A DNA stretch of 64,000 nucleotides, taken from the NCBI GenBank assembly GCA_913774355.1, contig CAJYGB010000029.1:1-64000 (forward strand), read 5' to 3'. Both the position numbers and the translations under genes were made by a program. Positions within the stretch are counted from its first letter, which is position 1; each line of letters begins with the position of its first letter. The notes beneath the pieces were generated by a model that saw only the letters and a program-made list of their open reading frames with translations, did not search any database and was not told the origin of the DNA. This document shows, piece after piece, positions 17,303 to 25,646 of the stretch. This stretch comes from an uncultured Chryseobacterium sp. GTDB lineage: Bacteria > Bacteroidota > Bacteroidia > Flavobacteriales > Weeksellaceae.

Positions 17303-17995
17303 TTAATGCGAATGCAGTCCGCATTCCTTTTGTGAACTTTCCCACCACCAGCGTCCGGCGCGTGGGTTTTCCCCTTCTGTAATCGCTCTCGTGCAGGGTT
17401 GGCAGCCCACACTGATGAAGCCTCTTTTATGCAGGGACAATTCCTGAACCTGATTTTCAGCAAGGTAATCCAGAACCTGCTGATAGCTCCAGTGCATCAG
17501 CGGATTGTACTTATAGAATTGCCTTTCTTCGTCCCATTCGATAACCGGCATATTTTCCCGGTTTTCAGACTGTTCCGCACGCAGGCCGGTAATCCAGACG
17601 TCCGCACCCTGCAAAGCACGATTTAAAGGTTTAACCTTCCGGATAAAACAACAGGCTTTCCGGTTTTCAACGGAATGATAAAAAGCATTGATCCCTTTTT
17701 CATTAACATATTGTTCCACATCATTGCTTTCGGGGAAATATACTTCTGTTTTTATTTTATATCTGGAATTGTTCTGCGCCAGCAGCTCGTAATGTTCCGG
17801 GAAAAGCCTTCCGGTATCCAGCGTAAATACTTTTACAGGAAGCCGGTTTCTGAAAATAATATCGGTAATCACCTGGTCCTCCTGGCCCAGCGATGTGGAA
17901 AATACAGCTCCTTCCAGAAATTTTGACGAGATGAATTTCAATCCCTCTTCCGCTGAAAGCTGTTTCAGAATATCTGCCTCTTCTTTTGAAATCAT
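17303..17995 (-). CDS. cysH: Adenylyl-sulfate (APS) reductase, iron-sulfur type CysH
   Basis: 230 residues. FSTSLGQEDQVITDI and LDTGRLFPEHYEL mark the PAPS/APS reductase fold. The two cysteine pairs CC (115-116) and CxxC (198, 201) are those that bind the [4Fe-4S] cluster in APS reductases and are missing from PAPS-specific enzymes. The catalytic Cys lies in the C-terminal ECGLH (Cys225). It should reduce APS straight to sulfite, consistent with no CysC in the cluster. The order Rrf2-cysH-cysD-cysN-TSUP suggests one operon. Confidence 0.93.
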   Translation of the reverse strand: MISKEEADILKQLSAEEGLKFISSKFLEGAVFSTSLGQEDQVITDIIFRNRLPVKVFTLDTGRLFPEHYELLAQNNSRYKIKTEVYFPESNDVEQYVNEKGINAFYHSVENRKACCFIRKVKPLNRALQGADVWITGLRAEQSENRENMPVIEWDEERQFYKYNPLMHWSYQQVLDYLAENQVQELSLHKRGFISVGCQPCTRAITEGENPRAGRWWWESSQKECGLHSH

Positions 17996-18083
17996 AGTTT
18001 ATCCATTTGAAGTAATACAAATATCTGACAAAATAATTATCCTACCAAATAAGTAGACTGATTATTCAAAAAAAGGGCCCGGA

Positions 18084-18491
18084 TTAATCCACCAGATCCA
18101 TCAAAGTCCTTTTCTCCAGAATATTCAGGGAAGCATCACGAACTTCGATCAGGACGTCATGCAGGCCGCAGTGGTCTTCGCTGCAGTCGTCGCATTTTTC
18201 GTAAAAATTCAGGCTTACACAGGGTAAAAGTGCAATAGGGCCGTTTACCAGACGGATAATTTTTGCCAGCTTTACATTTTCGGGATTTTCCTTAAAAAAA
18301 TATCCGCCCCCTTTTCCTTTTTTACTATCGAGGATATCCGCTTTTTTAAGTTCCAGCAGAATATTTTCCAAAAACTTCAAAGGAATTTTCTTGCGATCCG
18401 CAATTTCGGAAATAAGAACAGGACCGTCATTCCTTTTTTCTACGAGGTATGACAGTGCCTTAAACGCATATTGAGATTTTTTAGACAGCAT
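18084..18491 (-). CDS. Rrf2-family transcriptional regulator
   Basis: 135 residues. The start MLSKKSQYAFKALSYL and the helix KIPLKFLENILLELKKADIL are the standard winged-helix domain of Rrf2 proteins. The three Cys residues (CVSLNFYEKCDDCSEDHCGLHDV contains several, split here as CVSLNFYEKC then CDDC and HCGLH) could bind an Fe-S cluster as in IscR/NsrR. It is first in the sulfate-assimilation gene order, 88 bp before cysH, so control of cys genes (as CymR does in Firmicutes) is a reasonable inference. Confidence 0.88.
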   Translation of the reverse strand: MLSKKSQYAFKALSYLVEKRNDGPVLISEIADRKKIPLKFLENILLELKKADILDSKKGKGGGYFFKENPENVKLAKIIRLVNGPIALLPCVSLNFYEKCDDCSEDHCGLHDVLIEVRDASLNILEKRTLMDLVD

Positions 18492-18496
18492 TACAA

Positions 18497-18504
18497 CAAA
18501 AATA
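18497..18504 (-). promoter_or_regulatory. -7 element (TATTTTTG) hugging the Rrf2 start
   Basis: A perfect TAnnTTTG on the minus strand, ending only 5 nt before the Rrf2 ATG. If it is used, transcription starts at or next to the ATG, that is, a leaderless mRNA. Confidence 0.5.
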
Positions 18505-18523
18505 AGAAAAAAAATGGATTATA

Positions 18524-18655
18524 AAAGAGCCAGGCAAAAAGGCAAAAGAATCAAGTATTGGAACTTTTCCAAACTGAGTATCAAAAGTCTTTTACTTTTA
18601 CCCCAGGCTCTTTTACCTTGGCTCTTCGTTACTTTTTACCTGGCTCTTTATTTTT
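18524..18655. repeat. Dispersed GGCTC/CCTGG short repeat, cluster 2
   Basis: AGAGCCAGGCAAAAAGG (inverted) near 18527 and then AGGCTCTTTTACCTTGGCTC and CCTGGCTCTTTATT at 18605-18655, resembling the blocks at 119-165. The inverted and direct blocks could form a large hairpin between the divergent Rrf2 and DUF4268 genes. Confidence 0.4.
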
Positions 18656-18659
18656 TCCC

Positions 18660-18667
18660 TACCTTTG
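18660..18667 (+). promoter_or_regulatory. -7 element (TACCTTTG) hugging the DUF4268 start
   Basis: A perfect TAnnTTTG ending 5 nt before the ATG at 18673, the same tight arrangement as on the opposite strand for Rrf2. It supports 18673 as the start rather than the upstream ATG at 18514. Confidence 0.5.
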
Positions 18668-18672
18668 TCCTT

Positions 18673-19101
18673 ATGTTCAGCAAACAGGAAGCACAGCAGT
18701 TAAAAAAGGAGTTCTGGACGGCTTTCGGAAAGTCTTTCCCCAGAAAATGGATTTTGTACGATACCAAGATCAAAGATATGTCATTCAAATTTTACGCAGA
18801 TAATAAAAAGGCGGAAGTTTCACTGGATATCGAAATGAAAGACGAGATTTTCCGGAATGCCTATTATGAAAAGATCTGGTCACTCGAAGATATCCTGAAA
18901 GATTTTATCGGCGATTTTTACAAAGATGAGTATTACACATTAGAAAACGGAAAAGTAATGGCGCGGATCTGGGTGGAAAAACATGGCGTTTCCATTTTCA
19001 ATAAAAATACCTGGCAGGAAGTTTTTGAATTTTTTGTAGAGAAAATGGATGGTTTTGAAAGGTTCTATTACGAGTATGAGGACTTTATAAAAGATGTATG
19101 A
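18673..19101 (+). CDS. DUF4268-domain protein
   Basis: 142 residues from the ATG at 18673. The frame is open back to 18514, but the extra 53 residues are translated repeat DNA and would put the promoter inside the gene. The protein is one DUF4268 domain: FSKQEAQQLKKEFWTAFGKSF, VSLDIEMKDEIFRNAYYEKIWSLE in two parts, and an acidic aromatic C-terminus. DUF4268 is found alone in Bacteroidota or fused to nuclease-like domains. Function unknown. Confidence 0.75.
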   Translation: MFSKQEAQQLKKEFWTAFGKSFPRKWILYDTKIKDMSFKFYADNKKAEVSLDIEMKDEIFRNAYYEKIWSLEDILKDFIGDFYKDEYYTLENGKVMARIWVEKHGVSIFNKNTWQEVFEFFVEKMDGFERFYYEYEDFIKDV

Positions 19102-19292
19102 GTTATAAAGTAATATGAATCATAAATCATAATTTCATATCCGAAGTTCTGCTATGGTATCAAGAGATAAACACAGATTTTGAATTTTTACCAGATAATT
19201 AAGCTGGGAAACATATAATTCCTATTTAAAAGTATTGGTTTTACTGAAAATTTCGCGCAAAATTTATTTGTATATTAGTAAAAATTTAAACC

Positions 19293-19660
19293 ATGAAAAA
19301 AATAATTTTACCATTACCAATCTTCTTTATATTATTTGCTAACGCCCAAACAAAAAAAGAAGAAAAATTTGTAGAAAGCAATAATTATATACTGACATCA
19401 AATACCGGTATTTTAATGCAGAAATATTATCTTGATATTAAAGCTGTAATTTACTCTCATGAAAAAGAATTAGGAGAAAATTTTAATAAATTTCTTATTC
19501 TTCAAAAAGAATACAGAAAAGCTATAAAGGATAATTTCTGGAAAGATGATCTATCAAAGCAGGATAAAGAGACAGCAAAGGTGATTTAACTTCAAAACTT
19601 GAAAACTACAAACTAGAAGTTTTAGAAAAATTAGATAATATTTTACAAAATAAAAAATAA
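19293..19660 (+). pseudogene. Small exported protein disrupted by a frameshift
   Basis: The intact 5' part (19293-19589, 98 residues) has a signal peptide ending at FANAQ and a charged helical body. It stops at TAA 19587-19589. Shifting frame at the A-run near 19577 continues as KGDLTSKLENYKLEVLEKLD and ends at 19660, right before a terminator. One extra A in the run GCAAAGG would restore a ~123-residue protein. It is either a real frameshift or a sequencing error in a homopolymer. No family recognised. Confidence 0.55.
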
Positions 19661-19668
19661 TATTATAA

Positions 19669-19695
19669 AGAGAAACTTTCGGGTTTCTCTTTTTT
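19669..19695 (+). terminator. Terminator
   Basis: AGAGAAAC (19669-19676) pairs with GTTTCTCT (19683-19690) and a T run follows. It sits 9 bp after the restored stop of the frameshifted gene, supporting that longer frame as the original one. Confidence 0.8.
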
Positions 19696-19740
19696 ATTAG
19701 GACAGGATTCAGCATATTTGGCTTATCAAAATCTGATGTT

Positions 19741-20241
19741 ATGAAAAAGTTTTCTTCCCTATCAGCCATTCTCTGCCTCATGTCTCTGCTGTTCTCGTGC
19801 AGCAAAGAAAGCAAGTCTGCTCCACAACCTGCCGGAACAGAGAAAACTACTGAAAAGCTAACGTCTGAAATTTCTTTACCAAAATTAAAAGGCGACTACT
19901 GTTTTGTAAAAGCAGAAAATAAGGACACGACCTCTGTACACCTCAGCATCTCTGCAACGGGCCAAATAAAAGGTGAAATGAGGTGGCAGCCATGGGAAAA
20001 AGACGGAGCTGTCGGTACACTGTCCGGAAAGCTGATTTCAGAAAATGAAATGGACCTTTTGTACGATTATACCATTGAAGGAAGCCAACAGACGGAGACG
20101 AAGATCATGAAGATCGAAAACGATAAACTGTACCTTAAAAACGGGGAACTGACCGATCCGAAAAACGATGGCCACCTGGTCTATAAAAATCCCTCAAAGG
20201 CCGCCTACAGCGAAGTGCTTGATAAGACTTCCTGCCCATAA
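19741..20241 (+). CDS. Hypothetical lipoprotein
   Basis: 166 residues. The signal peptide ends in the lipobox LLFSC with Cys20, followed by Ser-Lys-Glu. A low-complexity linker (SAPQPAGTEKTTEK) leads to a small beta domain: GDYCFVKAENKDTTSVHLSI, GQIKGEMRWQPWEKDG, and LYLKNGELTDP. Two Cys in the domain (GDYCF and the C-terminal TSCP) might form a disulfide. Similar unnamed lipoproteins are common in Flavobacteriia. Function unknown. Confidence 0.7.
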   Translation: MKKFSSLSAILCLMSLLFSCSKESKSAPQPAGTEKTTEKLTSEISLPKLKGDYCFVKAENKDTTSVHLSISATGQIKGEMRWQPWEKDGAVGTLSGKLISENEMDLLYDYTIEGSQQTETKIMKIENDKLYLKNGELTDPKNDGHLVYKNPSKAAYSEVLDKTSCP

Positions 20242-20291
20242 GATCATAAACAGGCACAAATGTTGTGCTGGCTATCCTGAAAATCCATGCT

Positions 20292-20609
20292 ATGAAAACA
20301 AAATCCCATTTTACCGCATTGCTGACCTACGATTCTACTGAAGCGGGCGGGCTTACTGCACCTGTATCTTCGGACCACAGGCCCATCATCAAATTTCCTT
20401 TTGATGAAAACCTTTTTATTGCCATTCAGAAATTCAGCGGCGAAGAAGACCTGGTATTTCCTGGAGATACCGTTAATTCGGAAGTTACCCTGCTTCAGCC
20501 GGAAAAGCTGACGGGAAGCCTGTACGAAGGGATGGATTTCGACTTTTTCGAGGGTGATAAACCGATAGGACACGGTACCATTACCGGAATTTTCAATAAC
20601 TGTCAATAA
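20292..20609 (+). CDS. Stand-alone EF-Tu C-terminal-domain-like protein
   Basis: 105 residues from the ATG at 20292 (nine upstream codons are in frame but lack support). The sequence reads like domain 3 of EF-Tu alone: SHFTALLTYDSTEAGG, SSDHRPIIKF, FPGDTVNSEVTLL, and GMDFDFFEGDKPIGHGTIT. There is no GTPase domain upstream. Such stand-alone domains occur in Bacteroidota with no known role. It directly follows the lipoprotein gene (50 bp) and has its own terminator. Confidence 0.65.
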   Translation: MKTKSHFTALLTYDSTEAGGLTAPVSSDHRPIIKFPFDENLFIAIQKFSGEEDLVFPGDTVNSEVTLLQPEKLTGSLYEGMDFDFFEGDKPIGHGTITGIFNNCQ

Positions 20610-20610
20610 A

Positions 20611-20645
20611 AAATACGCCCTTCAGTTATGAGGAGCGTATTTTTT
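20611..20645 (+). terminator. Terminator after the EF-Tu-domain-like gene
   Basis: AAATACGC (20611-20618) pairs with GCGTATTT (from 20635), then T. The symmetry could also serve the converging gene on the other strand. Confidence 0.75.
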
Positions 20646-20700
20646 AACTATATCTTCCGAAAGATTGCGGGACGGACCCGATCTTCCCGGCAGTCCTGAA

Positions 20701-21435
20701 TTAGTTCGAAACTTTGGCTATATTAAAATTAGCCGTGCTTGCACCAAGTATAGTGGGATTTAAAGTAGTGGAATTTGTAAGCCCGAAGGAAATTTTATCT
20801 CCTGCCTGAAACGGATACAGCCCGTTTAATGTCTCCTGTGCTATCGCCATCTCGGCAAATCCGAGATTTTGGCTCATGAAAGCACGTGCATCAATCAGTG
20901 TTGAAACACCATTTCTTGTGCGGACGATGCCTACTCCTGCAGTAACTAATTGTGCAAATAATCCCTGACCGTATCTGAAGGTATAATTGATTTCATATAT
21001 ACCGGTACTGGGAACGTTGTACGTATTATCATTATCGGTAAATACGGCTGAAGCACCTACCGTCCTTTCCGCATTCACAAAATTGACGGCCTGGAAACCG
21101 GTTGGAAATACGGTTGCCGACACTAACGTAACGCCTGCTGTTTTCCTGGCCGAATATACAGAAGCCGGAATACCGGTTACGCCCCCTTGTGTTGCCAGAT
21201 CTGCGATAAGCTGCGGGTTGATTCTGGTAACTTCGAAATCCCCGCCCGTATTCTGGTTAACTGCCAGAATCTGGAATCCCGTGGTAGTGGCAGCAGTAGG
21301 CATCTGTCTGATTTTCATATTCCCGTTTACATCCAAAGTAGACTGGGGAGTGGTGGTATTAATGCCTACCTGAGCCAGCATTAGTGATGATGAAGAAAAA
21401 AGGCATAGTGCCGTGATAATCATTCTAGTTTTCAT
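20701..21435 (-). CDS. Exported C1q/TNF-like surface protein
   Basis: 244 residues from ATG 21435, which begins a clear signal peptide ending at LMLAQ. The mature start VGINTTTPQSTLDVNGNMKI is the repeat-like opening of many Bacteroidota surface and fibre proteins. A jelly-roll-like domain follows (VPSTGIYEINYTFRYGQG, ...FQAGDKISFGLTNS). No sorting domain, catalytic motif or lipobox. Single gene, convergent with its left neighbour. Confidence 0.65.
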   Translation of the reverse strand: MKTRMIITALCLFSSSSLMLAQVGINTTTPQSTLDVNGNMKIRQMPTAATTTGFQILAVNQNTGGDFEVTRINPQLIADLATQGGVTGIPASVYSARKTAGVTLVSATVFPTGFQAVNFVNAERTVGASAVFTDNDNTYNVPSTGIYEINYTFRYGQGLFAQLVTAGVGIVRTRNGVSTLIDARAFMSQNLGFAEMAIAQETLNGLYPFQAGDKISFGLTNSTTLNPTILGASTANFNIAKVSN

Positions 21436-21628
21436 ACGTACAATTTGGCGCAAATATATTGATATAAAGTCAGATATTCTTATATTATATTAAATAATTA
21501 TCATCCTGCTGTCAGCCTTCATCTAAAGCTGGTCATTCACGATTCAGATACACTCTCCGCGGATCCGGTTACTTTTTTCATGTCTGATCTTCTGATCTTG
21601 TCCTATCAATTAAACAAATAGTTACAAA

Positions 21629-22462
21629 ATGGAAACAAACAAAGTATGGTTCGTTACGGGAGCCTCAAAAGGATTTGAACTGGTAAAAAAACTACTGTCG
21701 GAAGGTTACCGGGTAGCGGCCACCAGCCGTACCGTTGAGTCGCTCGTGTCTTCTTTCGGGGAAGCTTCTGAAAACTTTCTGCCGCTGAACATGAATATTA
21801 CGGACAATGACAACGTAAAATGGGTTTTTGCCCAAACGGGGGAACATTTTGGAAATATGGATGTCATCGTCAAAAATGCGGGTTACGGCCAGATCGGAAC
21901 GCTGGAGTAACTGACCGACCAGGAGGCCAGAGCCAATTTTGATGTGAATGTTTTCGGGAGCCTGAATGTGATACGGAATGCGATGCCTTACCTGCGGGAA
22001 CAGCAATCGGGAAAAATTTTCAACATCTCATCCATCAGTGGTTATGCCGGGAATTTCCCGGGCTGGGGCGTTTATTGTTCTACCAAATTTGCCGTAGCCG
22101 GATTCACCGAAGCGCTTGCGGAAGAAGTAAAAGCGTTCGGAATTCATGCCACGGTGGTCTATCCAGGATATTTCCGGACGGATTTTCTGGCCAAGGATTC
22201 GGTGAAGATTCCGCAGAATCCCATTCCGGTTTATGAAGCGGCCAGGAGTTCGGAACAGGCACACCTCGACGAAATCAACGGCAACCAGCCGAATGATCCG
22301 GTAAAAGCCACAGAAGCCCTGATCCGGCTGAGCAGAGAACAGAATCCACCGGTGCATTTCCTACTCGGTATCGAAACCAATGAATTTCTGAATAAGAAAT
22401 TCAAAGCAATGACGAAGGATGCGGAGAACTGGAAAGAACTGACGGAATCCACTGCCCTTTAG
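21629..22462 (+). pseudogene. SDR-family oxidoreductase, nonsense-disrupted
   Basis: One continuous frame of 278 codons interrupted only by TAA at 21908-21910 (GTLE-stop-LTDQEARANFDVN). Both sides are clearly one SDR: cofactor motif VTGASKG, then FNISSISGYAG and the catalytic YCSTK (Tyr and Lys at YxxxK). Other damage is visible: the glycine motif reads TGASKGFELVKK, apparently two residues short and lacking its last Gly, and the usual NNAG is KNAG. These changes suggest the gene is decaying and was not just hit by one sequencing error. The second part could be translated from the internal ATG at 21944, but it would lack the cofactor site. Confidence 0.8.
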
Positions 22463-22712
22463 TTTTTTATCTGAAACAAAAATTCAGGACTTGTGTCCCG
22501 GATGTTAAAAGCTGTTTGAATGATTTTGAATGAAGGCAAAAACGGATGCCTTATTGAGTTTAATTCAGGCAGCTTTTTAATTATTTAGAGGTCCCACGTT
22601 TATCGGCACAAATTATGAAGTCTCACCGGAATAATTTCCGGCAGGAAGATGGCACCGATCGGTCATTCGCCAAACGGACTGAAAAAAGTTTAAAATAAAA
22701 CTTCGTAAAAAA
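22463..22712. other. 250-bp intergenic region
   Basis: It contains a short palindrome CCGGAA/TTCCGG (22626-22641) and no visible gene or strong promoter. Confidence 0.3.
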
Positions 22713-23681
22713 ATGGAAGCAGTAGTTATTACAAAACCCGGAGGACCTGAGGTTCTGGCATTAAAAGAATATCCGACACCCGAAATCTCGGGAGATCAGG
22801 TACTGATAGAAGTAAAAGCAGCAGGACTTAACCGCCTGGATGTTTTCCAGCGTGAGGGCAATTATCCCGCTCCGGCCGGTGTCCCGTATGATATTTTAGG
22901 TTTGGAAGTCGCCGGAACGGTGACTGAATGCGGACCTGAGGTAACTGATCTTAAAGTCGGGGATAAAGTCTGCGCACTTTTGGAAGGCGGCGGATATGCG
23001 GAATTCGTGAGCGTTCGTGAAGGACAGTGCCTTCCGGTTCCTGATGGGCTGAGTTTTGCGGAAGCGGCCAGTCTGCCCGAAACGGTGTTTACCGTCTGGT
23101 CCAATATTTTCCAGAGGGGAAATCTTCAGCCCGGAGAGACGTTGCTGCTTCACGGCGGAAACAGCGGCATCGGCATCACCGGGATTCAGATCGCCCATGC
23201 TTTAGGCTCGAAAGTAATTGTCACCGTCGGTTCTGAAGAAAAAGGTAAGACCTGTCTCTATCTGGGAGCGGATTTATATATTAATTATAAAATTCAGAAT
23301 TTTGAAGAGGAATTGCAAAACGAAGGAGTAAATGTTATTCTGGATATGGTTGGTGGCAGCTATTTAGCCAAAAACATCAATATCTTAAAACCTGACGGAA
23401 GACTTGTCCACATCAATGCAGTAGATGAAAGCGGGACAAGTCTCGACATCAGGAAAGTGATGACAAAACGTCTGACGATCACAGGAAGCACGCTCCGGAG
23501 CAGAGGATATAAATTCAAAAAACAACTGGCAAAAGAAGTTCAGAAATATGTCTGGCCGCTGATCGAATCGAAACAATTTAAACCTGTCATATTTCAGACC
23601 TTTCCTTTTTCAGAAGCTGCTGAGGCACATAGATTACTGGAAAACGGGACACATACCGGTAAAATCGTTCTGGTAAGATAA
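22713..23681 (+). CDS. NAD(P)H:quinone oxidoreductase, PIG3/QOR-type MDR
   Basis: 322 residues. Medium-chain dehydrogenase fold without zinc ligands: VKAAGLNRLDVFQREGNYP near residue 35, GLEVAGTVTECGPEV, and the nucleotide motif LLLHGGNSGIGITGIQIA near 147 followed by VTVGSEEK. The N-terminal and C-terminal (HRLLENGTHTGKIVL) motifs match TP53I3/PIG3-like quinone reductases, which reduce quinones with NADPH. It follows the broken SDR gene; both types are stress-linked oxidoreductases, but no operon is evident. Confidence 0.85.
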   Translation: MEAVVITKPGGPEVLALKEYPTPEISGDQVLIEVKAAGLNRLDVFQREGNYPAPAGVPYDILGLEVAGTVTECGPEVTDLKVGDKVCALLEGGGYAEFVSVREGQCLPVPDGLSFAEAASLPETVFTVWSNIFQRGNLQPGETLLLHGGNSGIGITGIQIAHALGSKVIVTVGSEEKGKTCLYLGADLYINYKIQNFEEELQNEGVNVILDMVGGSYLAKNINILKPDGRLVHINAVDESGTSLDIRKVMTKRLTITGSTLRSRGYKFKKQLAKEVQKYVWPLIESKQFKPVIFQTFPFSEAAEAHRLLENGTHTGKIVLVR

Positions 23682-23714
23682 CATAAATCTAAAGTAAAAA
23701 ACTGAAAGAGTAAA

Positions 23715-23932
23715 GCAAATCAGAAAATTGCTAGAGATTTGATTAAAGGAATTATTGAGAAAACGAAAATGCTAGAATTTTAACTGGAAATTGGACTAAA
23801 AGAAAAATTTCAGATATATGGTTTAAAAAACTATAAAATTACTTATTGGTTTAATCTGGAAAAAACAGAATTGAAATAAATGATGTTTTCAATTCAAAAC
23901 AGAACCCTGTGAAACTACAAGACAGACAATAA
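23715..23932 (+). pseudogene. ParE/RelE-like toxin remnant
   Basis: Three short frames in series read like one ParE-family toxin: IARDLIKGIIEKTKMLEF from 23727, then FQIYGLKNYKITYWFNLEKT, then NRIEINDVFNSKQNPVKLQ up to the stop at 23932. The order and spacing match the core and the C-terminal IxDVFxxRQNPxKL of Bacteroidota ParE-like toxins. At least two frame changes plus a missing N-terminus make it nonfunctional. No antitoxin gene is seen upstream, where the quinone reductase ends 33 bp away. Confidence 0.65.
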
Positions 23933-23962
23933 AAAAAGAGAAGCTTCCGAGCTTCTCTTTTT
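23931..23962. terminator. Bidirectional terminator
   Basis: AGAGAAGCT (23937-23945) and AGCTTCTCT (23950-23958) flank TCCG, with an A run before and a T run after, so it can stop transcripts from both sides, including gldG. Confidence 0.85.
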
Positions 23963-23971
23963 CAATATCAT

Positions 23972-25645
23972 TTATCCAAATTTCTTCTTCCTCAGCCAGA
24001 AGAACAATCCTCCCAGAATTCCTATAATAAACAACGGCAGCAGCAGGTTGAACCATTGCCAGTTTGTTTTTTCTTCGGTAATCCGCTGACGGTCCAGAAG
24101 CCTTTCTTCAATGTTGCGGTTTCTTAATTCCATCAGGTTGCTGTCATCCAATAGATAGTCTAAGGCATTTCTCAGAAACTGCTCGTTTCCGAACTGCTCG
24201 TTGGTTAGCAGATCCACACCTAAAGGCAAAGGTTCGCCTTTCAGGACTTTGTTTCGGCCTACGTCTCCGTCGGCGATGACAATCATTTTATTTTCCGGGC
24301 TTGTGCTTTTGAAACCCGGATATGATTTCCTTTCGATCCTTGAAGCATAGGCCGAACTGAATTTTCCTTCCAGAGACACCGCATAAATTTTCGGAGTGCT
24401 CGGTTTTTCCATCTGCCCGAGGCTGTCGACACTGGAAATTTCTTTCAGGTCTACGTAATTCGGAACCTGTTTCAGCAAAGTACGTTCGCTGGATTCAAAA
24501 AGGACGCGGGTTTTAATGTTCTTTCTTCCGCCCAAGGTATCGATGGACGTTGGAAATTCAAACTTCACCGGGTTGATGTTTTTGGTGATCGGATTATCCT
24601 TTTCCGCAATTCCCAATGGAAAATACGGCCATGGAAGGCTTGTATACTGAGGGTTCCCGCTTACTTCTCCGGTCACCAGCCTCAACAAAGCGAACTTCTT
24701 CACATCCTTCACCAAAGCAGGATTGATTCTCACCCCGTAATTGAAGAAAAAGTCGGTCATGTTGATATCAACCGGGAAAGGCATCACTTTCTGGGATCTC
24801 ATCAGCGTATCCATCTCGGCATTTACGGCATCGATCATCCAGAGGGTTTTCCCGCCGTTCATGATGTACTGATCCAGAATAACCTTTTCACCGTCTGTAA
24901 AAGCTTTTCTCGGTTTTGCAATCACCAGCGCATTCATTTGCTTTAAAGCAGGAACATCCGCCAACGTCAATTCAGTATTGTTTTTAGGAATGATCGGGCC
25001 GGCATCATAGCTTTCAGTAGCCAACTGCATAAAGCCCTGGAATTCTCTTGGATTCAGCTCATCCTGATTGATCAGAATTCCGATTTTCTTTCTTTTGTCT
25101 GCCGAAATATTCTTGATATTGGAAACGAGGTTGTATTCAAGATTCTCAATGGATTTCGTCAGCTGCTGATCGGCGTCGATTCCCGTCTGCTGCACTACCA
25201 AAGGAATAGAGACTCCCTTTTTATCATACTTGACTACGGCATAAGGGAAAAGATAAATCTGGGACACTTTCCCGTCTTTAATATCCGGAAGCACCGAAGG
25301 TTGCATTCCCATAGCCATCAGGGTATCTTTCGACATTTTCGCTTTTACCGGATCAATGAATTTAAAATCGATCTTCGGATTTATTTTCCGGAATTCTTCC
25401 AGCATGAATTTCGTTTCGCTCTGCAGCTGCTTGAAGCTTGCCGGGAAATCCCCTTCCAGGTAAACATCCACAACCAGCGGCTTATGTACCGATTCCAGCA
25501 CCTTAATGGTGTTATCGGACAGCGTATATCTTTTTTCCTTGGTTAAATCCAGCCTGATTCCGGAAATGGCAAGGATAATCACCAAAGGCAATATAACGAA
25601 AAGTAAAATTCCCAACGGAGATTTAAACGGTATCTTCTTCATCAT
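23972..25645 (-). CDS. gldG: Gliding motility ABC transporter auxiliary protein GldG
   Basis: 557 residues. One N-terminal membrane helix (ILLFVILPLVIILAI), a long periplasmic ABC_transp_aux-type domain (opening LTKEKRYTLSDNTIKVLES; KKIGILINQDELNP; MIVIADGDVGRNK) and a C-terminal helix (LLLPLFIIGILGGLFFWL). It pairs with GldF and the ATPase GldA in the Flavobacterium gliding system, although these genes also persist in non-gliding relatives such as Chryseobacterium. It begins 1 bp after gldF. gldA is not in the window. Confidence 0.93.
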   Translation of the reverse strand: MMKKIPFKSPLGILLFVILPLVIILAISGIRLDLTKEKRYTLSDNTIKVLESVHKPLVVDVYLEGDFPASFKQLQSETKFMLEEFRKINPKIDFKFIDPVKAKMSKDTLMAMGMQPSVLPDIKDGKVSQIYLFPYAVVKYDKKGVSIPLVVQQTGIDADQQLTKSIENLEYNLVSNIKNISADKRKKIGILINQDELNPREFQGFMQLATESYDAGPIIPKNNTELTLADVPALKQMNALVIAKPRKAFTDGEKVILDQYIMNGGKTLWMIDAVNAEMDTLMRSQKVMPFPVDINMTDFFFNYGVRINPALVKDVKKFALLRLVTGEVSGNPQYTSLPWPYFPLGIAEKDNPITKNINPVKFEFPTSIDTLGGRKNIKTRVLFESSERTLLKQVPNYVDLKEISSVDSLGQMEKPSTPKIYAVSLEGKFSSAYASRIERKSYPGFKSTSPENKMIVIADGDVGRNKVLKGEPLPLGVDLLTNEQFGNEQFLRNALDYLLDDSNLMELRNRNIEERLLDRQRITEEKTNWQWFNLLLPLFIIGILGGLFFWLRKKKFG

Positions 25646-25646
25646 T

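Noticed and set aside
18514..18672. N-terminal extension of the DUF4268 protein
   Set aside because: The extension is translated repeat and would place the TACCTTTG promoter inside the coding frame.
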